From Roseobacter weihaiensis (lineage in GTDB: Bacteria > Pseudomonadota > Alphaproteobacteria > Rhodobacterales > Rhodobacteraceae), in contig NZ_JACNMO010000016.1 of assembly GCF_020622345.1 (NCBI RefSeq), positions 62,001-126,000 on the forward strand: a DNA stretch of 64,000 nt, read 5' to 3'. Position numbers and translations under genes: made by a program. The notes beneath the pieces are model-generated. The model had not been told where the DNA came from. It made no database searches and saw only the letters and a program-made list of their open reading frames with translations. Positions within the stretch are counted from its first letter, which is position 1. Each line of letters starts with the position of its first letter. This document shows, in pieces, positions 17,705-29,054 of this stretch.

Positions 17705-18361
17705 ATGAAGGAAATCAACAAGGAGTCGCTGGGGAATGCCATCTACGGACGAGTCGCGCAGGACCTGATCCGGGGCAAGTTGCAACCGAACCAGAAGATC
17801 ACGATCCGGGGTCTTGCCGACTCACTTGGGACCAGCTCGACACCCGTGCGCGACGCCGTGCAGCGCCTGTTGCAGGACAACGCGCTGCAACAGCGCAGCG
17901 TCCGCGACGTAAGAGTGCCAGTGCTGACCACCGCCGCCTACCTCGAAATCACCGCCATCCGGGCAGAGCTTGAAGGCCTGGCCGCCGCCGGCGCCGCCGC
18001 AGTGGCACAGGAGAAGGACGTGGCGCTGCTCAGACGGATCGTGCTGCGCAACGAAGAGGCATGTCTCGCCGGACGCTGGCCGCTGGCGATCGAAATGAAC
18101 CAGAAGTTCCACTTCGCCCTTGCGGAAATCGCGGGCATGCCGATCCTTTTGGATATACTGAGCCGCCTCTGGCTGCGCACCGGGCCGCTGATTTCGGGCT
18201 ATTATGCCGCGACGCATAAGGACATGGTCGAACACCATCACCAGATCATCGCCGCCTGCAAGACACACGATCCCGCCGCCGCGCGGGCCGCCATGCGGGA
18301 CGATATCGAGAAACCAAAAGATGGAATTGCCAAGTATATCCAGTCGCTTGACGAAGACTGA
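17705..18361 (+). CDS. GntR-family (FCD domain) transcriptional regulator
   Basis: 218 residues. The N-terminal winged helix-turn-helix covers about residues 10-75 (YGRVAQDLIRGKLQPNQKIT, then LADSLGTSSTPVRDAVQRLL). The C-terminal FadR-type (FCD) ligand domain is helical, with metal-binding-type His residues in FHFALAE and VEHHHQIIAAC. Such regulators bind a small acid or sugar acid and usually repress adjacent catabolic genes. The start is the ATG at 17705, in front of MKEINKESLG. It sits between the two arms of the island with a palindrome in the intergenic region, so autoregulation and control of both arms is likely. Confidence 0.85.
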   Translation: MKEINKESLGNAIYGRVAQDLIRGKLQPNQKITIRGLADSLGTSSTPVRDAVQRLLQDNALQQRSVRDVRVPVLTTAAYLEITAIRAELEGLAAAGAAAVAQEKDVALLRRIVLRNEEACLAGRWPLAIEMNQKFHFALAEIAGMPILLDILSRLWLRTGPLISGYYAATHKDMVEHHHQIIAACKTHDPAAARAAMRDDIEKPKDGIAKYIQSLDED

Positions 18362-18474
18362 GGCGCCTGGACGTGTCGTTTCACGACATGACGGGAAGCA
18401 CCTTGACGAGGATCGGTTCACCTTAGGAGCCGCATAAACAGTCCTAACGGACATCAACAAACGGGGAAAGACAT

Positions 18475-20040
18475 ATGCTCAAACCATTCAAGTTCATCGC
18501 TGCTGCCCTAGCCCTGGCGCTTGCGGGGCCGCTGGCCGCGCAGGACGGGGAACCGCAGGCGGGCGGCACGCTCAACGTCGTAATACAACCCGAGCCCCCG
18601 GGGCTGATGCTGGGCATCGTGCAGAACGGCCCGACCCAGATGGTCGCGGGCGACATCTACGAGAGCCTGCTGCGCTACGATTCCGACCTCAAGCCCGAAG
18701 GGCAGCTGGCCGAATCCTGGGAGATTTCCGAGGACGGGCTGACCTACACTTTCAAGCTGCGCGACGGCGTGACGTTCCACGACGGCGAACCCTTCACCTC
18801 CGAGGACGTGAAGTTCACCATGGACGTGTTCCTGCGCGAAACCAACCCGCGCACCCGCACCTACATGGACCGGGTCGAAAGCATCGACACACCGGACGAT
18901 CTGACGGTCGTGTTCAATCTCCAGCAGCCCTTCGGCCCCTTCATCGGGATCTTCGAACAGGGCACCGCACCGATGATCCCCAAGCACATCTACGAGGGCA
19001 CAGATTTCGCCAACAACCCGGCGAATAATACGCCGATCGGCACCGGCCCGTTCAAGTTCGGTGAATGGGTCAAGGGAAGCTACATCCACCTCGTCAAGAA
19101 CGAGGATTACTACATGGAGGGCAAGCCCTATGTCGATGAGGTCTACTACCACGTGATCCCCGACGCCGCGTCGCGTGCGGTGGCCTACGAGACCGGCAAG
19201 GTCGACGTACTGCCCGGCGGGTCGGTCGAAAATTTCGACGTGCCGCGCATCCGCGAGCTGGAAAACACCTGCATCACCGACAAGGGTTGGGAATATTTCG
19301 GGCCGCTGTCATGGATCTGGGTGAACGAGAACAACAAGCCGCTGGATGACGTCAAGGTGCGTCAGGCCATGATGCACGCACTGGATCGCAACTTTGCGAA
19401 AGACGCGCTGTGGAACGGTCTGGGAAAGGTTGCGACCGGGCCGCTGTCCTCCTCCACCCGGTTCTACGCCGGGGACACACCGGACATCGGCTATGACCCG
19501 GTAAAGGCCAGGGGGCTGCTGGAGGAATCGAGCTACAACGGCGAAACCATCCGTCTGCTGGGCCTGCCCTACGGCGAGACATGGCAACGCTGGGCCGAAG
19601 CGGTCAAGCAGAACCTGACCGAGATTGGCATGAACGTCGAACTTGTCCCCTCGGACGTGGCGGGATGGAATCAGAAGGTCGCTGACCGCGACTTCGACCT
19701 CGCGTTCACGTACCTCTACCAGTACGGCGATCCGGCCCTTGGCGTCTCGCGGACCTACATGTCCACCAATGCTGAACCCGGCTCGCCCTGGAACAACGTG
19801 TCGAACTATCAGAACCCCGAGACGGACAAGATGTTCGACGAGGCGGCGCTGATGGCAAGCCCCGACGACCGCATGGCCGCCTACAAGACGATCCAGGATA
19901 TGATCGTCTCTGATGTGCCGAACCTGTGGCTGCTGGAGCTTGGCTTTCCTACGATCTACCGTTGCAACATCAAGAACCCGGTCAACACCGCGCTTGGTGT
20001 GAATGACGGTTTCCGGGACGTGTGGATCGACCGGAACTAA
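18475..20040 (+). CDS. ABC transporter substrate-binding protein (oligopeptide/SBP_bac_5 type)
   Basis: 521 residues. A signal peptide (LKPFKFIAAALALALAGPLA then AQ) directs it to the periplasm. The family 5 extracellular binding fold is evident in SWEISEDGLTYTFKLRDGVT, FHDGEPFTSEDVKFTMD, NTPIGTGPFKFGEWVKG and VRQAMMHALDRNFAKDALW. These proteins bind peptides, nickel, glycosides or opine-like compounds. AGGGGAAAG-like purines precede the ATG (ggggaaagacat). It is the first gene of a complete importer. Given the catabolic genes, the ligand may be an acylated amine or amino-acid derivative. Confidence 0.88.
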   Translation: MLKPFKFIAAALALALAGPLAAQDGEPQAGGTLNVVIQPEPPGLMLGIVQNGPTQMVAGDIYESLLRYDSDLKPEGQLAESWEISEDGLTYTFKLRDGVTFHDGEPFTSEDVKFTMDVFLRETNPRTRTYMDRVESIDTPDDLTVVFNLQQPFGPFIGIFEQGTAPMIPKHIYEGTDFANNPANNTPIGTGPFKFGEWVKGSYIHLVKNEDYYMEGKPYVDEVYYHVIPDAASRAVAYETGKVDVLPGGSVENFDVPRIRELENTCITDKGWEYFGPLSWIWVNENNKPLDDVKVRQAMMHALDRNFAKDALWNGLGKVATGPLSSSTRFYAGDTPDIGYDPVKARGLLEESSYNGETIRLLGLPYGETWQRWAEAVKQNLTEIGMNVELVPSDVAGWNQKVADRDFDLAFTYLYQYGDPALGVSRTYMSTNAEPGSPWNNVSNYQNPETDKMFDEAALMASPDDRMAAYKTIQDMIVSDVPNLWLLELGFPTIYRCNIKNPVNTALGVNDGFRDVWIDRN

Positions 20041-20112
20041 GGGCATCTGCCTTTGGGTCCGGGCCGCACTGATGGTCGGGACCCATCTCGCATCAAGAAC
20101 AGGGCAAATCGC

Positions 20113-21084
20113 GTGCTACGTTTCATTCTGGGCAGGCTGGTCAAGTCGGTTTTCATCCTGCTGGCCATCCTTATCTTCAACTTCCTGCTGATCCACGCCG
20201 CCCCCGGCGACCCCGCCGCCGTCATGGCCGGCGAGGCCGGCGCCGCGGACGAGAAATTCCTCGCCGACCTGCGCACGCGCTTCGGTCTGGACCAGCCGCT
20301 CTACATCCAGCTTTGGACCTATCTCAAGGGTGCCGTGCAACTGGACCTCGGCTTTTCTTACCGCCAGCAGATGCCGGTGGCCGAACTGATCGCCACCCGA
20401 CTGCCCGCCACGCTGCTGCTGACCGGCGTGGCCTTCTTGCTGTCGCTGGTGCTCGGCGTAATCGCCGGTGTTGCTGCCTCCGCGCGCCAGGGCTCGTGGG
20501 GCGATACGATCATTTCCACCCTCGCCCTGCTGTTCTACGCCACGCCGCTGTTCTGGGTGGCACTGATGGCGTCCCTCGTCTTTTCCGTCTGGCTCGGCTG
20601 GCTGCCCGGCTTCGGCTATTCGACTATCGGCGCGGGCTATACAGGCTTCGCCCATGTGCTCGACGTGGCCAAGCACCTGGTGCTGCCCGCGACAACGCTG
20701 GGCCTCTTCTTCACCGCCATCTACATGCGCATGACGCGCTCTTCGATGCTGGAGGTCAGCCGCCTCGACTTCGTCAAGACAGCCCGCGCCAAGGGCCTCA
20801 GACGCAGCGTGATCCAGCGGCGGCACATCCTGCGCAACGCGCTGCTGCCGGTGATCACGCTCGCGGGCCTGCAAGCAGGCCAGATCTTCGGCGGTGCGAT
20901 CCTGACCGAAACCGTCTTCGCCTGGCCCGGCATCGGACGCCTGATGTTCGAGGCAATCAACCAGCGCGATTACGCCGTGATCCTCGGCGTCTTCTACATC
21001 TCGGGCGCCATGGTGCTGCTGTTCAACCTGATTACCGATGTCGTCTATGTCATCGTCGACCCGCGCATAAGGCTGACCAAATGA
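20113..21084 (+). CDS. ABC transporter permease, DppB type
   Basis: About 323 residues with six transmembrane helices and the binding-protein-dependent transport motif (TRSSMLEVSRLDFVKTARAK, the EAA loop). The N-terminal helix FILGRLVKSVFILLAILIFN and the AAPGDPAA motif after it are typical of DppB/GsiC. I chose the GTG at 20113 because the family N-terminus begins there; an upstream in-frame ATG at 20053 adds a polar stretch unlike the family. The stop overlaps the next start as ATGA. Confidence 0.86.
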   Translation: MLRFILGRLVKSVFILLAILIFNFLLIHAAPGDPAAVMAGEAGAADEKFLADLRTRFGLDQPLYIQLWTYLKGAVQLDLGFSYRQQMPVAELIATRLPATLLLTGVAFLLSLVLGVIAGVAASARQGSWGDTIISTLALLFYATPLFWVALMASLVFSVWLGWLPGFGYSTIGAGYTGFAHVLDVAKHLVLPATTLGLFFTAIYMRMTRSSMLEVSRLDFVKTARAKGLRRSVIQRRHILRNALLPVITLAGLQAGQIFGGAILTETVFAWPGIGRLMFEAINQRDYAVILGVFYISGAMVLLFNLITDVVYVIVDPRIRLTK

Positions 21085-21916
21085 AGGAATTCTGGAAACG
21101 CTTCCGCTATAACCGCGGCGCGGTGATCGGGCTGGTAATCCTCGCGCTGGTCATCGCCACCGCCATCGCCGCCCCTTTCCTGTTCCCGCAAAGCCCTTGG
21201 AAGATGGTGCAGCGACCGTTCCTGCCACCCTTTACCGACGATACGCTGTGGCTCGGCACCGACGCACTGGGGCGTGACGTGCTGTCGGGGCTGGCGCACG
21301 GCGCCTATGTCAGCCTTCTGGTGGGTCTCGTCTCCACCATAGTGGCGCTGGCCATCGGGGTGCCGGTGGGCGCGCTCGCGGGGTATTTCGTGGGCCGCAC
21401 CGACGACATCCTGATGCGCCTCACGGAGTTCTTCCAGACCATCCCGAGCTTCGCGCTCGCCATCGTGCTGCTGGCGATTTTCCAGCCCAGCCTCACCTAC
21501 GTCATCATCGCCATCGCCGTGGTGTCATGGCCCCCCGTCGCCCGCCTCGTGCGCGGCGAAGTCCTCAGCCTGCGCACGCGGGAGTTTGTCGAGGCGGCAA
21601 CGCTGTCGGGCCTCGGCAACGACCAGATCATCCTGCGCCACGTCCTGCCGAACGCCCTGCCCGCGATCGTCGTGCTGGCCTCGCTCATGGTGGCGCAGGC
21701 AATCCTGCTGGAAAGCTCGCTGTCCTTCCTCGGTCTGGGCGATCCCAACATCATGTCCTGGGGCTACATGATCGGGGCGGCGCGCACCGTGATCCGCACC
21801 GCCTGGTGGCTGTCCTTCCTGCCGGGCATGGCGATCCTGCTGACCGTGCTGGCGCTGAACCTGATCGGTGAGGGGCTGAACGACGCGCTCAACCCGCGCC
21901 TCACAAGGAAATCCGA

Positions 21917-21920
<4 letters not shown>
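21081..21920 (+). CDS. ABC transporter permease, DppC type
   Basis: 279 residues. The N-terminus FWKRFRYNRGAVIGLVILAL is the DppC/OppC N-domain, followed by the conserved WLGTDALGRDVLSGLAHGA and the EAA loop VEAATLSGLGNDQIILRHVL. It pairs with the upstream DppB-type permease to form the inner-membrane channel. Start and stop overlap both neighbours by four bases (ATGA), which indicates one tightly coupled operon. Confidence 0.88.
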
Positions 21921-23539
<1,619 letters not shown>

Positions 23540-23567
23540 ACACCCAGCCCTTCTGATTGGAAAGCCC

Positions 23568-24314
23568 ATGACCGATGCCGATCCGGAGACGAAGACCCTT
23601 CTGCTGACCGGTGCCAGCCGCGGCATTGGTCACGCCACAGTCAAGAAATTCGCCAGCGAAGGCTGGCGCGTGATCAGCTGCTCGCGGCAACCCTTCTCGC
23701 CTCAGTGCCCTTGGCCCGGCGGCGCGCGCGATCATGTGCAGGTCGACCTCAGCCAGCCGAACAAGATCACGGAAGCAGTGGAACACATCCGCACCCTGCT
23801 CGACGGCAACGCGCTGCATGCACTGGTCAACAACGCGGGGATCTCGCCCAAGGGCCCGGCGGGCGAACGTCTCAGCACGCTCGACACCGATCTTCGGGTC
23901 TGGGGCGAGGTGTTCCACGTCAACTTCTTCGCCTCCGTCGTGCTGGCACGCGGGTTGCAGGACGAGCTGTCGCGCGGCAAGGGGTCGGTGGTCAACGTGA
24001 CCTCCATTGCCGGGGCGCGGGTGCATCCCTTCGCCGGTGCGGCCTATGCCACGTCCAAGGCCGCCCTCGCCGCGCTGACCCGCGAAATGGCGCATGACTT
24101 TGGCCCGCTTGGTGTACGCGTCAATGCCATCGCCCCCGGCGAGGTCGACACCAGCATCCTCAGCGAAGGCACCGACAGGATCATTGCCACCCTGCCCCTA
24201 CGCCGCCTAGGCCAGCCAAAGGAAGTCGCCGATGCAATCTATTTCCTGTGCTCCGACCAAAGCTCCTACGTCACCGGCGTCGAGATCGAGGTGAATGGCG
24301 GGCAACACGTGTGA
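23568..24314 (+). CDS. Short-chain dehydrogenase/reductase (SDR)
   Basis: 248 residues, a classical SDR. The cofactor motif is TGASRGIGH, then NNAGIS, the catalytic Ser in NVTSIAG, the pair YATSK (Tyr and Lys), and VNAIAPGEVDT. The C-terminus SSYVTGVEIEVNGGQHV is typical. No Asp or Arg clearly sets NAD versus NADP preference, though CSRQPF at the end of strand two hints at NADP. It lies 28 bp after the ABC ATPase in the same operon and could oxidise or reduce an alcohol or aldehyde intermediate of the island pathway. Confidence 0.85.
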   Translation: MTDADPETKTLLLTGASRGIGHATVKKFASEGWRVISCSRQPFSPQCPWPGGARDHVQVDLSQPNKITEAVEHIRTLLDGNALHALVNNAGISPKGPAGERLSTLDTDLRVWGEVFHVNFFASVVLARGLQDELSRGKGSVVNVTSIAGARVHPFAGAAYATSKAALAALTREMAHDFGPLGVRVNAIAPGEVDTSILSEGTDRIIATLPLRRLGQPKEVADAIYFLCSDQSSYVTGVEIEVNGGQHV

Positions 24315-24908
24315 CGGGAAATTGGTGGAACGTCGGGGTCTGAATTCATGCGACGATGCATTTTCGGCAGGAAAGCGGCAGATTTGCACAAGGTATCCTG
24401 GGCGGCCACTGGACCTGCAAGCGCCGGTCTTGAGCCGGATTGGCTATTCCAACCCGTCGTGGTTGCAGGCAAGGGCAGTTGTTTTGGCTGGTGATGTGGG
24501 AAGCGGCTTTGCCGCTCACCTTGGCAACCGGGGCAACTCCAGTTAGGCAACCGCCCTACTGGAAAGTAAAAGACCGAAAGGTCTTTGAGCGCGGATCAGG
24601 GCAGAATACTACTGCAGCAACTGACCGGAGCGAGCCCAACGTGTCAGGTGGTGTGCGACGCTTCAATGTCTGTTTTAGCGAGCATTTTCGTTTGACCTCA
24701 CTCGTCCAGTTGTTGGTTGAGGCTGTTCACTCCTGCATCGCCAAAAGCTTGACGGGCGAGATCGTTAAAGGTCATCACGCACCGCTGGCCGATCTCCGCG
24801 AGCACACCAGCTTCAAAGCTGCCGATCACGCCATCCATCAAGTTTGCACAAGAGCTAACATCTGGTCGCGGTTTTCCCAAAGAGCTTTTGCGCCGTCACT
24901 CAGCGTAT
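24315..24908. other. Degraded DNA; one unrecognised frameshifted remnant
   Basis: There is no intact gene here. On the minus strand, 24698-24905 reads WVNTLSDGAKALWENRDQML and, after a one-base shift, LMDGVIGSFEAGVLAEIGQR followed by a short C-terminus and stop. This looks like the end of a protein, perhaps a small regulator, but I cannot name it. The 24315-24690 part shows nothing I can support. Confidence 0.4.
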
Positions 24909-25400
24909 TCACCCAATATTGAAGACTATTACTTCAATCCGTAAGAACTGGGCTACGGGCACCTGGTTAAGTTCGATCACGATTTCATTGGGCGTGCGGC
25001 GCTCGAAAAGCGGCCGAAAAAATACATCGTAAAAAGGCCGCGCTTATGTGGGATCCGAAAGATGTTGAGGCCCTCGTCCGCACCTATACGAACAAGGAAA
25101 ACCTCCCCGCCCTTTACGTGAATCAACCTTTGTCGAATTATGCGAACTGGCAGTACGATGCGGTCTGCGACTGCAACGGTGAAATGATCGGCGCTGCCGT
25201 TTACACCGGGTTCAGCTGGAATGTGTGATCGATGATATCGACCGCCGTGGTCGTCGCAAAACATGCCAAACCGGGCTCCAAGGTGACAGTGGTTTGGGGC
25301 GAACCTTTCAACGGCGCCAAGAGCCATCCCTGGTTGGAGGAGCACCGCCAGTTCAGGATCACCGCCACCGTCGTGGAAACGCTGATCGACAAGGGCTGAC
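24909..25400 (+). pseudogene. GcvT-like O-demethylase (LigM/DesA type) C-terminal fragment
   Basis: The frame reads PNIEDYYFNP-stop-ELGYGHLVKFDHDFIGRAAL, then after a frameshift near 25040 MWDPKDVEALVRTYTN, LPALYVNQPLSNYANWQYDA and FSWNV-stop-SMISTAVVVAKHAK, ending KVTVVWGEP with LIDKG. This is the C-terminal part of a tetrahydrofolate-dependent aminomethyltransferase-like protein of the vanillate or 3-O-methylgallate demethylase kind. It carries a TAA at 24942, a frameshift and a TGA at 25226. The N-terminal two thirds are absent. It points to former methoxy-aromatic catabolism. Confidence 0.62.
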
Positions 25401-25481
25401 AAACGAGATGCACAACCTGGAACCGGCGCGGCCAAAGGGATTGACACGGGGCGGCTGCGCCCCGGAAACTGGAGAATACGA

Positions 25482-27371
25482 ATGTCTAAGCAGTTTGGAT
25501 TGTCTTTTGCGCAAGGCGTTACGCTTCCTGAGAGCGAACGTGCGGCATTGCTCGGGGGGAAGGGGGCGGGCCTTGCGCGGATGACGGCGCTGGGGCTTCC
25601 GGTCCCGGCGGGATTTACGCTTACCACCAAAGCTTGCCAATCCTATCTAAAGGATGGCTGGACTGCGGATAAGGAAAATGCGTTGGTCGATTGCCTGAAA
25701 GAGTTGGAAACGGCCTCTGGGAAACGGCTTGGCGATCCTTCATCTCCGCTCCTTGTGAGTGTACGGTCTGGAGCGCCGATTCCCATGCCCGGGATGATGG
25801 ATACGGTATTGAATGCAGGAATGACAAACGACACGGCCCAGGCGCTGGGTCAAGCGACGGGCGATGCACGGTTCGGCTAGGATACGCTGAGCCGCTTTGT
25901 GCAATCCTTTGTTTCTGTCGTCCTCGATCCTCCCCCCGAGCTCGTTCGGACAGTAAGCAAAACGCATCTTGGTCCGGACGACGGTGCCGGATTATCTCCA
26001 GACTCTCTCGCGCAAGCCACCATCGCATTGCGTGCGGAATTCGCCGAACGTGGCTATGTCGTGCCCATCGATCCACTCGAACAGGTGCGCGAAACCGTTG
26101 GCGCAGTTTTTTCCTCATGGACCTGCGAGCGGGCAAAAACCTACCGCCGCCTTGAAAATATCGCCAACTACTTGTTCACCGCTGCGACCGTGCAGATGAT
26201 GGCGTTCGGCAACTTGGGCACCCGGTCTGGCACCGGTTTCGCTTTTTCACGTTGCCCGTCTGACGGCACGCCAAAACTGATGGGCGACTTCCTGCAAGGT
26301 GCGCAAGGCGAGGACGTCGTCGCGGGCACACATCAGACTTTGCCGATCTCTGTGCTGGCTGATGTTTGGCCTGAAGTGGCCGCCGAACTCAAAAACACCG
26401 CGCATCTGCTCGAACGAGATTTGAGTGATCTCGTAGATATCGAATTTACCGTCGAAGAGGGCAAGCTCTAGATGCGGCAATATCGAAGAGGCAAACACAG
26501 TCCGCACGCCGCGTTGCGTATGGCCATCGACATGGCCGAAGACCCTGATTTTCCACTTATGCGCGCCGAAGCGACCGACGGGATCATGATCGCGGGCCGC
26601 CACGTGCCAACCGGCACTGTTGTTACAATTGATGGAAACACCGGAGAAGTGTTTCTTGGCGCGCACCACCACGACAAGATCGAGGTGCCCGAAGTGGCGA
26701 TCTTGGGAAATTGGGTGCGCGACCCGCCAAGCACGGCGGGAACCGCACTGCAGGATGGATATTGCGAAGCCGCCACGCGCGATACTGTCTCAAGGGCGCT
26801 TGCCCTGAAGGGGATGGGGGATCTATCTACGATTGCTGCAGTGCTGGGTGCCAAAGAATCCGAGGTCTCCGCCATCATGGATGAACTCGTAAAAAGCGGA
26901 GAGGTCGAGGCGATGCCCAAGAACCGGGTGCGTCCATCTCAGGAATTGTCCGATCGCGTCGATGATTGGTACGCTGAGGCAGCTAAGCGGCTCAAGGCCA
27001 AGATCGAACCGCAGATGAATGCGCTTCACGCGGTCAACGACACGTTCAAGGGCGTCGTGACAGATTGGCAATTGCGCGAAATAGATGGCGAACAGACAAT
27101 CAATGACCACAGCGATCCCGAATATGACGCTTGGGTTATCAAGCGTATCAAAACTGACGTCCACAGGGTGATTACGCCAATCATCAAGGCGGTGGCAAAA
27201 AGTGAAGAGCGACTGATCCGGTATAACGCACGGCTTGAAAATGCGCTGCGCAAGATTGATGAGGCAGATCTGGAAATGGTCGCGCACCCAATGAAAGAAA
27301 GCTATCACACTGTCTGGTTCGAATTGTACGAAGAACTGATCCGTTTGTCGGGTCGCACCCGATCCGAGTGA
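25482..27371 (+). pseudogene. Pyruvate phosphate dikinase-like gene with two in-frame TAG codons
   Basis: One continuous frame of about 630 codons is interrupted by TAG at 25878-25880 and 26469-26471. The first piece has LLGGKGAGLARMTALGLPVP and VSVRSGAPIPMPGMMDTVLN, the ATP-grasp start of PPDK. The second has FGNLGTRSGTGFAFSRCPSD and GDFLQGAQGEDVVAGT and ends FTVEEGKL. Normal enzymes continue with Trp at both stops. The third piece goes from ALRMAIDMAEDPDF straight into VPTGTVVTIDGNTGEVFLG, so the phosphohistidine segment (GGxTSHAA) is missing. The PEP/TIM-barrel domain is also absent; instead it ends HPMKESYHTVWFELYEELIR. Enzyme activity is very unlikely. Confidence 0.68.
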
Positions 27372-28600
27372 TTGGCTTGGACGTCAGTTGCGCCTCAAAA
27401 AGAGGAAGGATCATGCACCGCACAGAGTCATGTCTGAAGAGGCCATCCGATTGTTTTCTGAACACGTGAAGGTCCGCTCAGGACCAAAAAACCAAAAGGA
27501 AGGAAGGCATGGGAACCTCCTGTCATCAGATTGAGAAACCCCAATCGTCTGACAGGTCAAAGAGATCACAAGGTGCGCACCGTCTCAGTCACCTCAAAAC
27601 ACAACCCAAAAGCGCCATTGCCGCGAGAGCGGCTTCGTCCTTCCGCCGTTGGTGCGTTTTGCTGCTGGTGCAGCACTTGAGAAGCAGTCGTCAATTATGC
27701 AGACGGCAAGATCAGCTTCGTCCGCGTCTGGAGTGTTGGAGCTGACCGCAGCGAAATGACGCTTTGTGACCTGCCAGGATTGGCATAATTAGACGACCGG
27801 TTCGATGAGTTTGACTGCATTGCAGAGACGAGCTTGCTGCAATCGTCAAATGATGCTGCGTCAGCAATAGCTGCATCAGTAAAAGGCGGCTCGGTCCGCA
27901 GTGCTGACCTCGGAACGACTTGCGGCTAAGGTCGGCGGAGAGCCCGATCTGTAAATTCAGAGTTCTCGCTGCGTTTGTGCTGGAGGCTGATTTGGTGCGC
28001 TTTGCGGACCTTCACCTTGGATTGTACACAAAGGATGAAACGGAAGAAGTTCGGAATGCGACGTTTGCATCATCGCAAACATGCCGCATAATCAATCCAA
28101 CCAGATGATCCGGAAGCTTTCCTAAATTAAGCTGCCATTGGTTTCAAAAACTCTGACTACGGATATGCTAATACAGTAAATTCGGACAATTCAACGATAG
28201 CTACGCCCTTCTTCGACGGATGCGATAACCTTGGGCGCGAGCTTGTTCGATTTTATGCGTTGATCTGTTTAGCGATCAAATTCGCGCCCTCGCGCCCCCG
28301 CTGCCGCTAGTCCAAATTCCACGCGTTCACGTACGACACCTAATCCGCAATAGTTCGAATAGCTTTAGGCGCAGTGCCAGCAAACAGCGTTCATGCCGAT
28401 CAAAATCACAGGCGATATATCTCCCTTGAACCACTCAACTGCCAGCTCGGCCCACAACGACAGGCCTTCGAATTTCACGACATTGTGTCCGCACAGCCGG
28501 TGTGCAGGGATACACGTCGGCAATGCGCTGCGCGGTCCTAAATTTCTAAAAGACATCCCGGCTCCGCCTGGCCGCGGTCAAGAGTGCAAAGGGAGCAGTT
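27372..28600. other. 1.2-kb stretch without a recognisable gene
   Basis: Only short, mutually shifted open segments occur. One, at about 27670-27785 on the plus strand, reads VNYADGKISFVRVWSVGADR and looks protein-like, but I cannot assign it. Stop codons are dense and GC is lower than in flanking genes. I take it as decayed coding DNA between the PPDK relic and the molybdenum hydroxylase genes. The promoter for the latter should lie in its last 200 bp. Confidence 0.5.
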
Positions 28601-29053
28601 ATGGCAATTCTCACGATCAATGGCGATACCATCGAAGTTAACGCCGCACCCGACACAAGCTTGCTGTGGGTGCTTCGCGAGCATCTGGGCCTGACTGGCA
28701 CAAAATTTGGATGTGGGGTGGGGCAATGCGGTGCCTGCACCGTGTACGTCGACGGGGTGGCAACGTTTTCGTGCCTCACGCCCCTGGAGAACGTCACGGA
28801 GGCCGAAATCACGACGATTGAAGGGCTATCAAAATCGGGCGATCATCCCTTGCAAAAGGCGTGGATTGAAGAACAGGTGCCCCAATGCGGGTATTGCCAG
28901 TCCGGGCAGATTATGAAGGCCGCGGAGTTGCTGGCTCAGAACCCGCAGCCCACCCGTGCGGACATCCTGGATCATATGAGCACAAACCTGTGCCGCTGCG
29001 GGACGTACAACCGTATCGTCAAAGCGGTGCAGAACGCCGCGTCGGAGGTGTGA
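28601..29053 (+). CDS. iorA: [2Fe-2S] subunit of IorAB-type molybdenum hydroxylase
   Basis: 150 residues with two iron-sulfur clusters. The N-terminal plant-ferredoxin cluster is bound by Cys in [18 protein letters not shown] and a later FSCL. The C-terminal helical cluster is bound by QCGYCQSGQ and [11 protein letters not shown]. The length and order match small subunits of isoquinoline-1-oxidoreductase and related aldehyde oxidoreductases. AGGGAGCAG precedes the ATG. It transfers electrons from the molybdenum subunit encoded one base downstream. It lacks its own export signal and is probably carried out with the Tat-signalled partner. Confidence 0.87.
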   Translation: MAILTINGDTIEVNAAPDTSLLWVLREHLGLTGTKFGCGVGQCGACTVYVDGVATFSCLTPLENVTEAEITTIEGLSKSGDHPLQKAWIEEQVPQCGYCQSGQIMKAAELLAQNPQPTRADILDHMSTNLCRCGTYNRIVKAVQNAASEV

Positions 29054-29054
29054 G

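Noticed and set aside
18362-18474. TGTCGT-TTC-ACGACA hairpin as a GntR operator
   Set aside because: The stem is only six pairs and it lies directly after the GntR stop; a weak terminator or chance is as likely.
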